From CAVTYH01 sp963773875 (GTDB lineage Bacteria; Planctomycetota; Planctomycetia; Pirellulales; JADZDJ01), in NCBI GenBank assembly GCA_963773875.1, contig CAVZCV010000009.1, forward strand, positions 1-64,000: a stretch of DNA of 64,000 nucleotides, in the 5' to 3' direction. A model generated the notes under the pieces. The model worked only from the letters and a program-made list of their open reading frames with translations, was not told the DNA's origin and made no database searches. Shown here piece by piece: positions 38,203 through 51,107 of the stretch (position 1 is its first letter; the number at the start of each line of letters is the position of its first letter). The position numbers were made by a program, and so were the translations under genes.

Positions 38203-40556
38203 ATGAGAATTTGGCCGGGCCAGCCGTATCCACTGGGGGCAACCTGGGACGGACGCGGCGTTAATTTCGCTTTGTATTCCGAGAACGCGGAAAAAGTCGA
38301 ACTGTGCTTGTTCGATTCGCCGGACGCTAAAGCGGAATATGTTCGCATTCCGCTGCCGGAATACAACGACATGGTCTGGCACGGCTATTTGCCTGATATT
38401 TCGCCGGGCGCACTGTATGGATACCGTGTGTATGGACCGTACGACCCGGAACAAGGTCATCGGTTCAATCCGAATAAGATCGTGCTCGATCCGTACGCGA
38501 AGTGCATCGGTAAGAATTTGCGCTGGGCCGATTCGATGTTCGGCTACCGCGTTGGCAGCTCGCAGGCCGATTTATCGTTCGACAAGCGCGACAACGCCCG
38601 TTATGCGCCGCGCGCGAAAGTGATCGACACAGCATTTACGTGGGGCGATGACCGTCCGCCGCGCACTCCGTGGCAGAAAACGTTGATCTATGAATTGCAC
38701 GTGAAGGGTTTTACCAAGCTGCATCCGGAAGTGCCGGAACAGTTCCGCGGCACGTATTCCGGCTTGGGTTCGGAGCCGGTGATTCGACACTTGCAAGATT
38801 TGGGGGTCACGGCAGTCGAACTGCTGCCGGTGCACAATCGCTTGAACGATCGGCACTTGGTGGAAAAGGGACTGACGAATTACTGGGGTTACAACACGCT
38901 GAATTTCTTTGCCCCGGAAAATGCGTATGCTTTGGCCGAATCGCAGCTCGATGCAGTTTCGAAATTCAAGACGATGGTTCGCAACCTGCATTCCGCCGGG
39001 ATCGAAGTGATTCTAGATGTGGTTTACAACCACACGGCGGAAGGCAACCAGATGGGGCCAACCCTGACGTTCCGCGGAATCGATAACGCCTCGTACTATC
39101 GGCTTTCGCCGGAAGATCCGCGGTACTACATGGATTTCACCGGCTGCGGAAATACTTTGCGAATGCAAAATCCGCGTGTGCTGCAGCTGATTATGGATAG
39201 TTTGCGCTACTGGGTTCAGGAGATGCACGTCGACGGGTTCCGTTTTGATTTGGCGAGCACACTCTGCGCGAGTTACACGCGGTTGATAAGCTGGGTGCCT
39301 TCTTCGATATCATCCATCAGGATCCGGTTGTCTCGCAGGTGAAACTGATTGCCGAGCCGTGGGATTTGGGTGAAGGCGGCTATCAGGTTGGAAATTTTCC
39401 GGTGCTGTGGTCGGAGTGGAATGGGAAATATCGCGATTGTGTTCGTCGCTATTGGAAGGGCGACGCCGGCACGGTGCCGGAGTTCGCCACGCGCTTTTGC
39501 GGATCCAGCGACTTGTACGCGTGGAGCAAACGTCCGCCGAACGCCAGCATCAATTTCATCACGTGCCACGATGGCTTCACGCTGAACGATTTGGTTTCAT
39601 ACGATCACAAACACAACGATGCCAATGGCGAGGATAATCGCGATGGAGCCGACGATAACAATAGCTGGAACTGCGGCGCGGAAGGCGCCACCGACAATCC
39701 GGAAATCAACACATTGCGCGAACGCAAACAACGCGCGATGCTGGCGACACTCATTTGTTCGCAAGGCGTGGCCATGCTGCTGGCGGGCGACGAAATTAGT
39801 CACACTCAGGGGGGCAACAATAACGCGTATTGCCAGGACAACGAAATCACCTGGCTCAATTGGAATTTGAATGACATGCAGCGCGATATGCTGTGCTTTA
39901 CGCAGCGGCTGATCACGCTTTATTTCAGCCAGCCAGTGTTGCAGCGAAGGCGGTTTTTTCACGGCGAGAAACTCGAAGGCCTGCCCATACCCGATATTTT
40001 GTGGCTCGACCCCAACGGGAAGGAAATGACCGAGGAATCGTGGAGCGTTCCGTACTCTCGGTGCGTGGGTGTGCAGCTCTATGGCAAGCATGTGGATGTG
40101 AACGAGCGCGGCCAACCGGTGGATGGAGACACCCTATTGCTGCTCTTTAATGGAGATCAAAAGCTAGATATCCCATTTGTGCTGCCCAGTTTTGGCGAAG
40201 CGCAACAGTGGCAGCAACTGCTCGATACGGCAGATCCAAAGGCTGAAGGCCGATTGTTTGCGGTAGGCGATAAGTATCCACTGCAAGCCTGCTCTGTAGC
40301 CATTTTGTGCGCCGTTACCGATCCAGAAACGCTTGTTGACAAACCAGTGAAAGCGCTACAAAAGAGCACGCCGCAAAAAGCGCGAGCGGCGCTTCAAGCA
40401 ACCGCGCCTGCTCCGGCAGCGATGGTAATCGATCAACCTCCAATAACGACCGATGCTACCGCACAGCCGGAAGAAGATAATGAGGAGCCCGAAACTGCAG
40501 CGGAGCAAGATTCCCCGCCCGAACAAATCGCTGGTCCACCGCCGCAACCTGCTTAA
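38203..40556 (+). pseudogene. glgX: Glycogen debranching enzyme / isoamylase (one frameshift)
   Basis: A GH13 enzyme of about 784 residues that cleaves alpha-1,6 branches. The N-terminal CBM48 domain reads PGQPYPLGATWDGRGVNFAL. The catalytic barrel includes VILDVVYNHTAEGNQMGPTL, FRFDLAS (nucleophile Asp), KLIAEPWDLG (acid/base Glu) and FITCHDGFTLNDL (third acid, preceded by the conserved His). A shift near 39272 falls between FRFDLASTL and RELHAVDKLGAFFDIIHQDP, with no conserved sequence lost. An unusual acidic, Ala/Pro/Glu-rich tail of about 75 residues ends the protein. It is the first gene of the plus-strand glucan cluster and might equally be a TreX partner for TreY. Confidence 0.9.
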
Positions 40557-40669
40557 AGCGGCAACAATGCGAATGGACGTTGTGACATTGCACGCAGTCT
40601 TGTAAAACCTGCGAAAGAAGTTGCTCCACGCGTCGATTCGAGGATGCGCAACCGAGGAAGGATTCGTTG

Positions 40670-42655
40670 ATGGACTTGCCGGCTGATGGCCGCCGAAGAG
40701 TGATCATCGATGCCATTCGCCCCAGCATCGATTGTGGCCGCTTTCCCATCAAACGCGTTGTCGGCGACCAATTGACCATCGAGGCAGATGCTTTCACCGA
40801 TGGGCACGACGAGATCGTCTGCCTGCTGCAGTACCGGATTGCCGATGTGGCGGCGCAAAATCGGAGGCCTCCTGGCTCGAAGTTCCGCTTAAGCCGCTGG
40901 GCAACGATCTTTGGCGAGCTGAAATTCGTTTAGAAACCGTGGGCCGGTATGAATACCGCGTGATCAGTTGGGTCGATCATTTTCACAGCTGGCGGCATGA
41001 TTTGAAAAAACGCGCAGATGCTGGACAGGATCTGAAGGTCGATTTGCAGATTGGCGCCAAGCTCGTTGAACAGGCCGCTTCGTGCGCCGCAGGCAGCGAC
41101 GTAGCCGAATTGCGAAAGTTCGCCGCTCGAGTTGCTCTTGCCGGGAGCGAGATTGATTCGCCGGGCGAATCGATCGGCTATGCCGCGGCGATGGACGAGA
41201 CACTTTTGCAACTCTTGGACCAAAATGTCGATCGCAGCGAAGCAACCTTTTCTCAAACGCATGCCGTTGTCGTCGACGACGAGCGAGCCGTCTTTAGCGC
41301 CTGGTACGAACTTTTTCCACGTTCATTTGGACCTTCAGTTGGCCAACATGGCACGTTGCGTGATGTTATTGCGCAGTTGTCCTATGTGGAGTCGATGGGA
41401 TTCGACGTGCTGTACCTTCCGCCAATTCATCCCGTCGGCCGCGCGTTTCGCAAAGGTAAAAACAATCAAACCACGGCACAGCCCGACGATGTCGGTAGCC
41501 CTTGGGCGATTGGTGGGCCTGAAGGTGGCCACAAAGCGATTCATCCACCGTTGGGAACTTTCGACGACTTCCATGCGCTGGTGGCGGCGGCGAAAGATCG
41601 CCACATGGAGCTTGCGCTCGATATCGCATTCCAGTGCTCGCCCGATCATCCGTATGTGCGTGAGCATCCACAGTGGTTCCGGCATCGGCCTGATGGGACT
41701 GTGCAGTACGCCGAGAACCCGCCCAAGAAATATCAAGATATCTACCCATTTAATTTCGAGAGTGAAGATTGGCGTGCGCTGTGGGAAGAATTGAAAAGCG
41801 TGTTCCTATTTTGGGTCGACCACGGTGTGCGAATCTTTCGCGTCGATAATCCGCACACCAAGCCGTTCCCGTTTTGGCAGTGGTGCATTGCAGAAGTTAA
41901 GCGTGTGCGGCCGGACGCGATTTTTCTTTCGGAGGCGTTCACGCGGCCTAAGATTATGTACCGGCTGGCGAAATTGGGCTTCACACAATCGTACACGTAC
42001 TTCACCTGGCGGAATTCGAAGCAGGAGTTGACCGAGTATTTTACGGAACTATCGCAAGCGCCCCTGACCGAGTTTTTCCGGCCGAATATTTGGACGAACA
42101 CTCCTGACATTCTCCATGACTATTTGCAACGCGGCGGCAGGCCGGCGTTCGTTACACGTGCTGTGTTGGCTGCTACGCTGGGCGCCAATTATGGCGTCTA
42201 CGGCCCAGCGTTCGAATTGATTGAACGGACACCGCGTGAACCGGGCAGTGAGGAATATTTAAACTCGGAGAAGTACGAACTCAAGCGATGGGATCTAAAT
42301 CGGCCCGAGAGCCTGCGACACCTTTTGACGAAATTGAACCAAATTCGCCGCGTGACATCCCGCCCTGCAGCGCAATGGCAATGTGTCGTTTCACAACATC
42401 GAGAACGATCAGCTTCTGGCGTATACCAAACGCAGCCGAGATGGCTCGGATGTGCTGTTGACCGTAGTTAATCTTGATCCCGCCAGCGCACGCTCCGGTT
42501 GGCTCGAACTGTCGCTCGAGCAGTTGGGGCTTCCGCAATACTCGCAGGCACATGATTTGCTCAACGACAACGTTTTCGCCTGGCAAGGCCCGCGGGTACG
42601 CATTGAGCTTGATCCGCAAACGAATCCTGCGCAGGTGATTAAATTTGGCCGCTAA
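40670..42655 (+). pseudogene. glgE: Alpha-1,4-glucan:maltose-1-phosphate maltosyltransferase (two frameshifts)
   Basis: GlgE transfers maltose from maltose-1-phosphate to the non-reducing end of alpha-1,4-glucans. The N-terminal domain has RRRVIIDAIRPSIDCGRFPI. The catalytic part has the family-specific VLYLPPIHPVGRAFRKG, PWAIGGPEGGHKAIHPPLGT and NPPKKYQDIYPFNFES. IFRVDNPHTKPFPFW holds the nucleophile Asp and AIFLSEAFTRP the catalytic Glu. Shifts near 40862 and 42358 split the gene into three frames; total length is about 661 residues, normal for GlgE. ATG 40670 follows GAGGAAGG at 8 bases. It lies between glgX and the treS-maltokinase gene, as in other GlgE-pathway loci. Confidence 0.92.
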
Positions 42656-42717
42656 GGCGTTCGGCAAGAGCATGCCCCCCAAAGCCTTGAATAGACGATG
42701 AGCTAGAGTTTGCTGTT

Positions 42718-45700
42718 ATGACCGCTGATGTCGCCACTGCCGCACTGGATGTAGCCCAAGCGGAGGCCCGCCGGTCGGCACCGCCAGAAATCGATCCGCT
42801 CTGGTACAAAGACGCGGTCATCTATCAGCTTCACGTCCGGTCGTTTTTCGATTCCACCGGCGATGGTGTGGGCGATTTTGCAGGGCTCACGCAAAAGCTC
42901 GACTATCTCCAGGACCTTGGTGTCAGCGCCGCTGTGGCTGTTGCCGTTTTATCCTTCGCCGCTCAAGGATGACGGCTACGACATCGCCAACTACACGAAC
43001 GTGAATCCGGCGTATGGCACGCTCAAAGATTTTAAGACCTTCCTACGTGAAACCCATGCCCGAGGACTGCGGGTGATTACGGAATTGGTGCTCAACCATA
43101 CGTCGGACCAACATCCATGGTTCCAACGTGCGCGGCGGGCAAAGCCTGGCTCACCACAGCGCGATTTTTATGTGTGGAGCGAGACCGGAACCGAATACTC
43201 CGATGCTCGCATCATCTTCAAAGATTTCGAACTATCCAATTGGGCTTGGGACCCAGTCGCGAAGGCATACTATTGGCATCGGTTTTATTCGCACCAACCC
43301 GACTTGAACTTCGATAACCCCAAAGTGCACGAAGCGCTCTTCAACGCCGTGGATTTCTGGCTCGACATGGGCGTCGATGGGATGCGACTCGACGCGGTGC
43401 CATATCTTTACGAGCGCGAAGGGACCAATTGCGAAAACTTGCCGGAGACGCATGCGTTCCTCAAGGCGCTGCGAAAACATGTTGATGAACATTATCCGGG
43501 TCGCATGCTTCTGGCCGAAGCGAACCAATGGCCCGAAGATGCTCGTGCGTATTTCGGCGATGGCGACGAGTGCAGCGCAGCCTTTCATTTTCCTGTGATG
43601 CCGCGATTGTTCATGGCCAAGCACATGGAAGATCGGTTTCCGATTGTCGATATCCTGCAGCAAACGCCGCCGATTCCCGACAACTGCCAGTGGTTCGTCT
43701 TCTTGCGCAATCACGATGAACTGACGCTGGAAATGGTCACCGATGAAGAGCGCGATTACATGTATCGGGTTTATGCGAGGGATCGTGAAGCGCGAATCAA
43801 CCTGGGTATTCGCCGACGTTTGGCGCCGCTTTTGAATAATAATCGTCGAACGATCGAACTGTTGAACGGCTTACTGATGTCGCTCCCCGGCACGCCGATC
43901 ATTTATTACGGCGATGAGCTGGGAATGGGTGACAATATTTATCTGGGCGATCGCAACGGTGTGCGTACGCCCATGCAATGGAGCGCCGATCGCAACGCGG
44001 GGTTTTCGCGCGCCAACCCGCAGCGGTTGTATTTGCCGCTCGTTATCGATCCCGAGTTTTATTACGCCAGCGTGAACGTGGAAACGCAAAAGAATAATCC
44101 GCAATCGCTCTGGTGGTGGATGAAGCGACTGATTGCGCTGCGCGAGCGACATCTGGCTTTTGGCCGCGGTACGCTCGAGCTGCTATCGCCAGAGAACAGC
44201 AAAGTTCTCGCCTTGATGCGACACTACCAGAATGAAACGATTTTGGTCGTCGCTAATCTATCGCGTTTTACACAATTTGTGGAACTCGATTTGAGTGCCA
44301 ATGAAGGCGCCGTGCCAGTCGAAATGTTCGGCTACAACCGCTTTCCGCCAATTGGCAAGTTGCCCTACTTGCTGACGCTCGGTCCGCACGCATTTTATTG
44401 GTTTGTACTGGAAAAGTCGTCCGCGGAACCCGCCGACGGTAAACCAGAGGCAACCAAACTTTCTGTTCGCAATGCCTGGAATGAAGTGTTCGCGGGGCGC
44501 ACAAAACTCAGCTCGAGGCCGCACTGCGCAGCTGGCTTCCCGCACATCGCTGGTTTGGTTCTAAAGGCGCGCACGATTCAAAACGTGATAATCACCGATT
44601 TCAGTCCGCTGGAGCAAAAATCGACGCCAGAAAAATCGGAGTGTTTAGCACTGTTGCAAGTTGAATATGTGGAGGGTGAGCCAGAAACATATTTGCTGCC
44701 CATTGCTTGCGCCTTGGAGACGATGCAGCGCGGCTGTTGTCGGACTCGCCCAGCGCGGTCATTGCCCGATTGACACTGCGAGATTCCAAACAGTCGGGCG
44801 TGGTGTTCGACGCCACGATCGATACATCATTTGCGTGCGCGCTGTTCGAGTCCATTGCGCGTCGCCGTCGCACGAAGGTCAACGAAGGCGAGTTGGCTGC
44901 CACCCCCACGCCGAAGCTGCGCGACGTAGTGCAGCACGGCGTGACTTTGCAGCCCTCGCCGGTCCGAGGGGACCAGAGCAACACTTCAATCATCTATGGC
45001 GACAGGGCAATCCTTAAGCTGTTTCGCCGCGTGGAGCAGGGCATTAGTCCGGAATTGGAAATCGGGCGGTTTCTGACCGAGGAAAAACATTTTCCAAACG
45101 TGCCCTCGGTTTTGGGCAGCATTGAATATCGGCGAAATGGCAGCGAGCCGTGGACGCTAGGCGTTATGCATCAGCTCATGCCGCAATCGGAAGCGGCGTG
45201 GCAAACGACGCTCGATCATTTGAGCCGGTACTTTGAAAAAGTCCTTGCCCGGCCAGCCGATCAATGGCCCACGTCCGCGGGACTCAACGATCGGCCGCTG
45301 TGGGATCTTGCCGAGCAGCCAATGAATCCGATTGCCGAGGAGTTAGCCGGCGGATTTTTGCAAATGGCGGAATTGCTTGGACAGCGCACAGCTGAATTGC
45401 ACCTGGCGCTCGGCAGTGGCGAAGATGATCCGGCATTCAAGCCGGAGCCGTTTTCGCAACTTTATCAACGGTCGCTGTATCAATCGGCGCGAAAGCTTGC
45501 TGTCCAAAAGCTGCAACTTTTGCGCAAGCGCATCAACCACTTGCTGCCATCAGCTCAACCACTGGCACGCACTGTACTCGATCACGAACAGCAAATCTTT
45601 GAGCGATTCCACCGAATCATCGGTAAAAAGGTCACCGCAGAGCGAATTCGCTGCCATGGCGATTATCATTTGGGTCAGGTGCTGTACACCGGCAAAGATT

Positions 45701-46113
45701 TCGTCATCATCGATTTCGAAGGCGAGCCAGCTCGTTCCCTCAGCGAACGGCGCATGAAGCGTTCGCCGTTACAAGATGTGGCGGGCATGTTGCGCTCCAT
45801 CCATTATGCGGCATCACAGGGCTACTTCAAACTCGTGGCCACTGGATTCGGCACTGCAGACAAGACCGATCAGCTCAAACAAGTGGCCGCATTTTGGTAC
45901 TTCTCCGTCGCCAGCTCGTTTCTCAGAGCCTACGCAGCCGCGGCTGGTAAAGCCTCGTTTTTTCCCCAGACACGGCCAGAGCAGAACTTATTGCTAAATT
46001 TCTTCCTGCTCGAGAAAGCCGTCTACGAACTCGGCTACGAGTTGAATAGCCGGCCCGATTGGGTGGAAACCCCGCTGACCGGAATATTGGATCTGTTAGC
46101 GGCGAAGGTTTGA
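42718..46113 (+). pseudogene. treS: Trehalose synthase fused to maltokinase (four frameshifts)
   Basis: A bifunctional protein of about 1130 residues. The TreS half (about 1-560) interconverts trehalose and maltose: LWYKDAVIYQLHVRSFFDS, LNHTSDQHPWFQRAR, MRLDAVPYLYEREGT (nucleophile Asp), MLLAEANQWPEDA (Glu), FLRNHDELTLEM. The maltokinase half (about 575-1130) phosphorylates maltose: HRWFGSKARTIQNV, then SIIYGDRAILKLFRRV (ATP-binding Lys), and RCHGDYHLGQVLYTGKDFVIIDFEG (catalytic Asp/His loop). Shifts fall near 42933, 44500, 44565 and 44715. The middle pair restores the frame, so the reading frame stays open while about 20 residues are misread. The fusion hands maltose straight to the kinase, whose product feeds GlgE encoded just upstream. 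Confidence 0.9.
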
Positions 46114-46148
46114 AATGCTATCAGTAATAAAAGGCAGACAGCTTGAGC

Positions 46149-48805
46149 CTACTGCCGAATTAATAACGCCACCGGAAATCGTTTGAGCAGATCTGCAATT
46201 CCGATCCGCTCACTTTCCCAGCGCTCTCCGGTCAGCAGATTTCGCCAGGCCCCTGCCGGAACTCGTATGCTCGTGTTGTCCCATTTGCCGCGGAGTCCAA
46301 GTACCAGGCGGGGTGCCACAGTCACGACATTTTCCGCCCTGGCGTATGCGAGAACGTTGTCCGCCTTGGCGCCTGCTGCCGTTAGTGGTGTGTAGGCGCC
46401 GCTCTCAAACCACTGCGGATGCGCAGCGCGGAACTGCAAGGTCTTGCGAATCACCCATAGCTTCGGCAATCCTTCCTCGGCGCGGCGCATAATGTCCTCG
46501 GGCGATAACCGATCCAATTCCAGCAATAGACGCCGCCGTGTTTCATAGTCGACAGGCCGACGGTTGTCGGGATCCACAAGACTCATATCCCAAAGTTCAC
46601 AACCCTGGTAAATGTCGGGCACGCCTGGGGAAGACAGTTTAATGAGCGTTTGTGCCAGCGAATTGATGCGACCGGGTTCTACAAGTTCCTGCACAAATCG
46701 ACGTGCGGACCCCATGAATTGTTCGTCCGCCATAGCGCTGCCGATGAAAGCGTGCACGGCCTTCTCGTAATCCTCGTTAGGGGCGATCCAAGAAGTGTGA
46801 TTTTTTGCCTCGCGAATTGCCTTTTCGAAATATTGCTGCATACGATCGAGCTCAATGGACCATGCGCCGATGAGCGTTTGGTAAAACAGATATTCGGTAT
46901 TTCGATCGGGCTGGAAATGCGTGCGGAATTTTTCGTTCATTCCTGACCATTCACGAACGGCTGCGGCCCACTGCTGCGGGATTTCTGAAAGCAAAGCGAT
47001 CCGTGCGCGAACGTCTTCGCCGCGCTTTGTATCGTGCGTGGCGGTTGCCAGGAGTGTACGCGGGTATTGCTCCAACGTGACGGCGCAAGCCAGGTGAAAT
47101 TGTCGGGGGGACAATCCAAATCGCGATGGCTCGCTGCCCACTTCATTAAGCGCCACAAAGCGGTTGTAATTGTAAAACAACGTGTCTTCCATGCCCTTGG
47201 CCATTACCGGCCCTGTATTTTGTTGGAACCGCATCACAAGTTCCGCTTCCCTTTGGCCGCGCACTTTGAGCGACAGAATGTCGCCGAAAAAGTCGAAAAG
47301 CTGACTCTCGATATCCGGGCGGTGCTCCTTCGCGGTCTCAATTGCTTTCTGGACAACTTGCCGGTCGGTGTCCGTAATTTCTTCGGTCTCTGCCTGCACA
47401 TAAGTTCGATATACCGGGAGGCAGGCAATGACTTCACGAATCATGGAATTGATTTCCCGCCGTGTGAAGTCGCGATAATGGCGATGCGATTCGCAAATAT
47501 CGGCCATTTGCGCGGTCAGCCGATTCATGTCACTAGCGAACAAGTCGCGCATCACCAGGTGCTTCTTATCTCGCGCCAGCGCAGGAAAATCCGTGGACTC
47601 GCCAGTGAACTCCGCATAGAACTCCGTGATCGGGCCTTCGCCGTTCGGATCGATAAATAATCCGAGCACACGGTTTAGAAAGTCGTAACCCGTTGTGCCC
47701 GCTACCGGCCACGATTCGGGTAGACGTTCTTCCGGCATCAGAATTTTTTCTGCCACAATCCACGCCTGGGCGCCGCCGCTGACAGTCGTTTGAAGTACTG
47801 CTGCGGATCACGCAGGCCGTCTGGATGATCCACTCGCAAACCGTCCAAGACGCCTTGTTGCAGCCAGTGGAAAATTAGCGCGTGCGTATCTCGAAACACA
47901 CGTGCATTCTCCATTCGCAATCCGACGAGCGAATTCACATCGAAAAATCGACGGTAGCCCAGATCTTGCTTCGCCGTTCGCCAGTGCGCCAATCGATAGT
48001 TTTGCCGCGTCAATACTTCATCCAGTCGATCGGGTGACGCATTGATTTCCTCGAGCACCTGGTCGACGGCCATCGCAGCCGCTTCATTTTCGCGAAACTC
48101 GCGATCCAACATGCGGCGCAAAATCTCTTTATCCCGGTGCCGGCGCGCGGCATTGGAGATGTCGTTCAGTGCTGCGTGCGGCAAAGCGCCCGCAGCATCT
48201 GCCGCGAAGGCCAACAAATCGGAATCGATCTTTTCTGCCGCCGCCGCGAGAATTACATCTTCAGACCGCGGCGCGAGCGGCAACTGTCGATCGCCATAGA
48301 CAACGTGAAACGAGCCGCCCTCGCGCTTGATTTGAATCTGGCTCGATTCAATCAATTGTCCGTAATGATCGCCAAGAATTGGCAGCGAAACGAGGTTCTT
48401 TAATTTCGCTTCCGGCGGCTCCCAATCGACGTCGAAATAATCTGCGTATTGGCTCGATGGGCCGTTTTCCAGGACATCCCACCACCAGCGGTTACCGCTG
48501 TGGGCAATGCTCATGTGGTTGGGCACGATATCGAGCACTTGCCCCAAATGATGTTTGCCGAGCGTATTCGAGAAAGATTCGTGCCCCATCGTCCCGCCGA
48601 GTTCAGCATTTACGCTTTGGTGGTCGAGCACGTCGTATCCGTGTGTGCTGCCCGGCGCCGCTTGCAGGTAGGGGGAAGAATATACGTGGCTAATGCCTAG
48701 TTGCTCTAAATAGTCTGCGATCTCGGCGGCTTCGGGGAAGCCGAATCCCTGCCGGAGCTGCAAGCGATAGGTGCAGCGGAGCTGATATTGGGTATCGTTA
48801 CTCAT
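46149..48805 (-). pseudogene. treY: Malto-oligosyltrehalose synthase (one frameshift)
   Basis: TreY converts the reducing-end alpha-1,4 bond of malto-oligosaccharides into an alpha,alpha-1,1 bond. The N-terminal part has RCTYRLQLRQGFGF, VYSSPYLQAAPGSTHGYDVL, LDIVPNHMSIAHSG and GLRVDHPDGLRDPQQYF (nucleophile region). After a shift near 47755 the next frame continues EKILMPEERLPESWPVAGTT, then GYDFLNRV with the catalytic Glu just before it, and VPDIYQGCELWDMSLVDPDN. Total about 885 residues, the usual size. The start at ATG 48805 is chosen because conserved sequence begins there. It converges with the treS-mak gene, 35 bases apart; treZ is not in the window. Confidence 0.9.
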
Positions 48806-49068
48806 TTCGCATTCGCTCGGGCCAAAGCATTTGGTGCCGGTAAATGATGCAAGCCGTGTGCCGCACGGGCAAAACTTGGCGGCGAGATCAAAGTTTGGCA
48901 ATGTCGAAGTACGTGGTCAAGCAATTACAGCCAATTGGCGGTAAAGCAGGCAGGGACGGTGTCGGCCGTCCTCGATCGAAAGTAAAATTGGGACTCGCGA
49001 ATTGAGTTGTCGTTGTTTTCTGTTTGACCCAAATGCCGGACGGCATACGTTCAGATCGCCGTTAGCCA

Positions 49069-50763
49069 ATGCGTCTTAGCACCATCCCACAACTTTATCG
49101 ACATGCGAATCGCTGGGCGCAGATTCTTACGGTGCTGAGCAAATACGGGCTTGCCGGATGGATCGATCGGCTCGGTCCCCGATTCGCTCGCGGTATTCTG
49201 AAAGACCGTGAAGGCACCGCGCTGTGCACTCATAGCCGCGAAACACGCATTCGGCTCGCGCTTTCGGAACTCGGCCCTACATTCATTAAGCTGGGGCAAA
49301 TTCTCAGTACAAGGCCCGACATCATTGGCGTCGCGCTGGCTAACGAACTTTCGAAGCTGCAGGACGCCGCCCCGGCCGATCCGTTTCCTGTCATTTCGGG
49401 AATCGTCGAAATTGAACTTGGTCAGCCGATTGAAGCGTTGTTCGAGGAATTCGAGGTGCTGCCGCTGGCGAGTGCCTCGATCGGGCAAGTTCACCGTGCC
49501 CGCTTGAAAAATGGGGATTGCGTCGTCGTAAAGGTGCGTCATGCGGGCATTGAAGAGGTCGTTCGCCGCGATTTAGAAATCCTCACCGGTCTTGCTCAAT
49601 GGGCAGAACGCGTACCGGAATGGGCGAATTATCGCCCCCGGGCAACGATGTCGGAATTTCAGCGAACCCTCAAGCGGGAGCTCGATTTCTCGCGCGAAGA
49701 ACGCAACATGCAGCAGTTCGCGCAAATGTTTGCCGGCGAAGCGTCGGTGCGTATTCCCAAGTCGTATCCGAAACTGACGACGCCCCGCGTACTGACAATG
49801 GAATTCCTGCAGGGTGTCAAGCTTTCGCAAGCGGAAATTCTTTGCGAGCAAGGATACGACATGGAAGCGTTGGCCCGGCGTGGCGCGAACATGTATCTGA
49901 CGATGATTTTTGTACACGGATTCTACCACGCCGATCCGCATCCGGGGAATTTGATATTGATGCCGGGAAATGTGGTTGGATTGATCGATTTCGGCATGGT
50001 TGGCCGCATCGACGACATTTTACGCGAGGATGTGGAAGACATGCTGATGTCGCTCTGCGAAGGCAATGCGTCTCAGCTTACAGAATCGATCATGCGGATG
50101 GGTGATGTGCCGCGCGGATTCGACAAGGCCGCATTAGCAGGCGATGTCGCGGACTTCGTGGCTCATTATGCACACCAGGCCTTGGAATGTGTGAATCTGA
50201 GCGCGGCGCTCAACGAAATGACAGAAATCATCCGCCGCTACCACATCATGCTGCCCGCACGGATTGCAATGCTGATCAAGATGCTCGTGATGCTGGAAGG
50301 CACGTCGCGGCTGGCAAGTCCGCGGTTTAGCCTCGTGGAAATGTTGCGGCCGCATCAGAAAGAAATGATGTGGCGAAGGCTTTCGCCCGTTCGGCGGCTG
50401 CGAAAGCTCCGGCGAATTTATTCCGAAATGGAACACATGGCTGAAGTGCTTCCCCGCAAGCTGCTCGACATGGTCGACCAGTTGCAGGCCGGAAAATTCG
50501 ATGTGCACTTAGAACACCGCGGACTCCAACCCTCGGTGAATCGGCTAGTGCTGGGCATGCTGACGAGCGCGCTATTTCTCGGCTCGGCACTACTTTACAG
50601 CCGCGCGGTGCCGCCGCTCGTCAGCGAGAACATTCCGCTCATCGGGCCGCTAGTCGGCGGCGTTTCGTTTTTCGGACTCACTGGATGCGTCCTGGCGCTG
50701 GCGCTTGGCATTCGACTGCTGCGGGCGATCAACAAATCGGGTCATGTCGATCGACGCGACTAG
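49069..50763 (+). CDS. ABC1/AarF/UbiB-type atypical kinase
   Basis: An intact 564-residue protein of the UbiB/ABC1 atypical kinase family, involved in quinone or lipid metabolism in other organisms. The family-specific KxGQ motif appears as FIKLGQILSTRPDII at about residue 76. The Ala-rich loop ASASIGQVHRARLKNG and VVVKVRHAGI hold the ATP lysine. FVHGFYHADPHPGNLILM and VGLIDFGMVG form the catalytic and metal-binding loops. The C-terminus has two hydrophobic helices (about 500-555) that should anchor it in the inner membrane. ATG 49069. No ubi or menaquinone gene is adjacent. Confidence 0.9.
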   Translation: MRLSTIPQLYRHANRWAQILTVLSKYGLAGWIDRLGPRFARGILKDREGTALCTHSRETRIRLALSELGPTFIKLGQILSTRPDIIGVALANELSKLQDAAPADPFPVISGIVEIELGQPIEALFEEFEVLPLASASIGQVHRARLKNGDCVVVKVRHAGIEEVVRRDLEILTGLAQWAERVPEWANYRPRATMSEFQRTLKRELDFSREERNMQQFAQMFAGEASVRIPKSYPKLTTPRVLTMEFLQGVKLSQAEILCEQGYDMEALARRGANMYLTMIFVHGFYHADPHPGNLILMPGNVVGLIDFGMVGRIDDILREDVEDMLMSLCEGNASQLTESIMRMGDVPRGFDKAALAGDVADFVAHYAHQALECVNLSAALNEMTEIIRRYHIMLPARIAMLIKMLVMLEGTSRLASPRFSLVEMLRPHQKEMMWRRLSPVRRLRKLRRIYSEMEHMAEVLPRKLLDMVDQLQAGKFDVHLEHRGLQPSVNRLVLGMLTSALFLGSALLYSRAVPPLVSENIPLIGPLVGGVSFFGLTGCVLALALGIRLLRAINKSGHVDRRD

Positions 50764-50954
50764 CCATGCGAAATTGCTGGCGCAGGCGATGCGCTTTCGC
50801 TGCTCCGCACGCCCAATTGGCCAAAAACGATGGCCTGCTCTATACGACGATTTAATTCATCGAGTCGTTCCATCACATCGTCTTGCCGTGTTTCCAGCTC
50901 AATCAGCAAATGAACCGACTCCGGCACAGAAAACTGGACGGCGCCTTGATGCAT
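50760..50954 (-). CDS. Small hypothetical protein, 64 aa
   Basis: The sequence begins MHQGAVQFSVPESVHLLIEL, followed by a predicted helix DDVMERLDELNRRIEQAI that could form a short coiled coil. Its stop overlaps the last codon of the AarF-like gene by 4 bases on the opposite strand. I recall similar small proteins from planctomycetes, function unknown. The ribosome binding site is weak, so support is mainly from the sequence pattern. Confidence 0.5.
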   Translation of the reverse strand: MHQGAVQFSVPESVHLLIELETRQDDVMERLDELNRRIEQAIVFGQLGVRSSESASPAPAISHG

Positions 50955-51107
50955 GGTGAATTCTCAATGGGGCGATCGATGTGCCTATCGACACTCACTG
51001 TGCATCGGCCCGATGCCGGCCCATCATTTAGATTGGTGTCCGCGAGATCGCACCACGATAATCCAGGCAAACTCTTCCGCCAGATTCAAAAAGATTAATG
51101 GCCGGCG

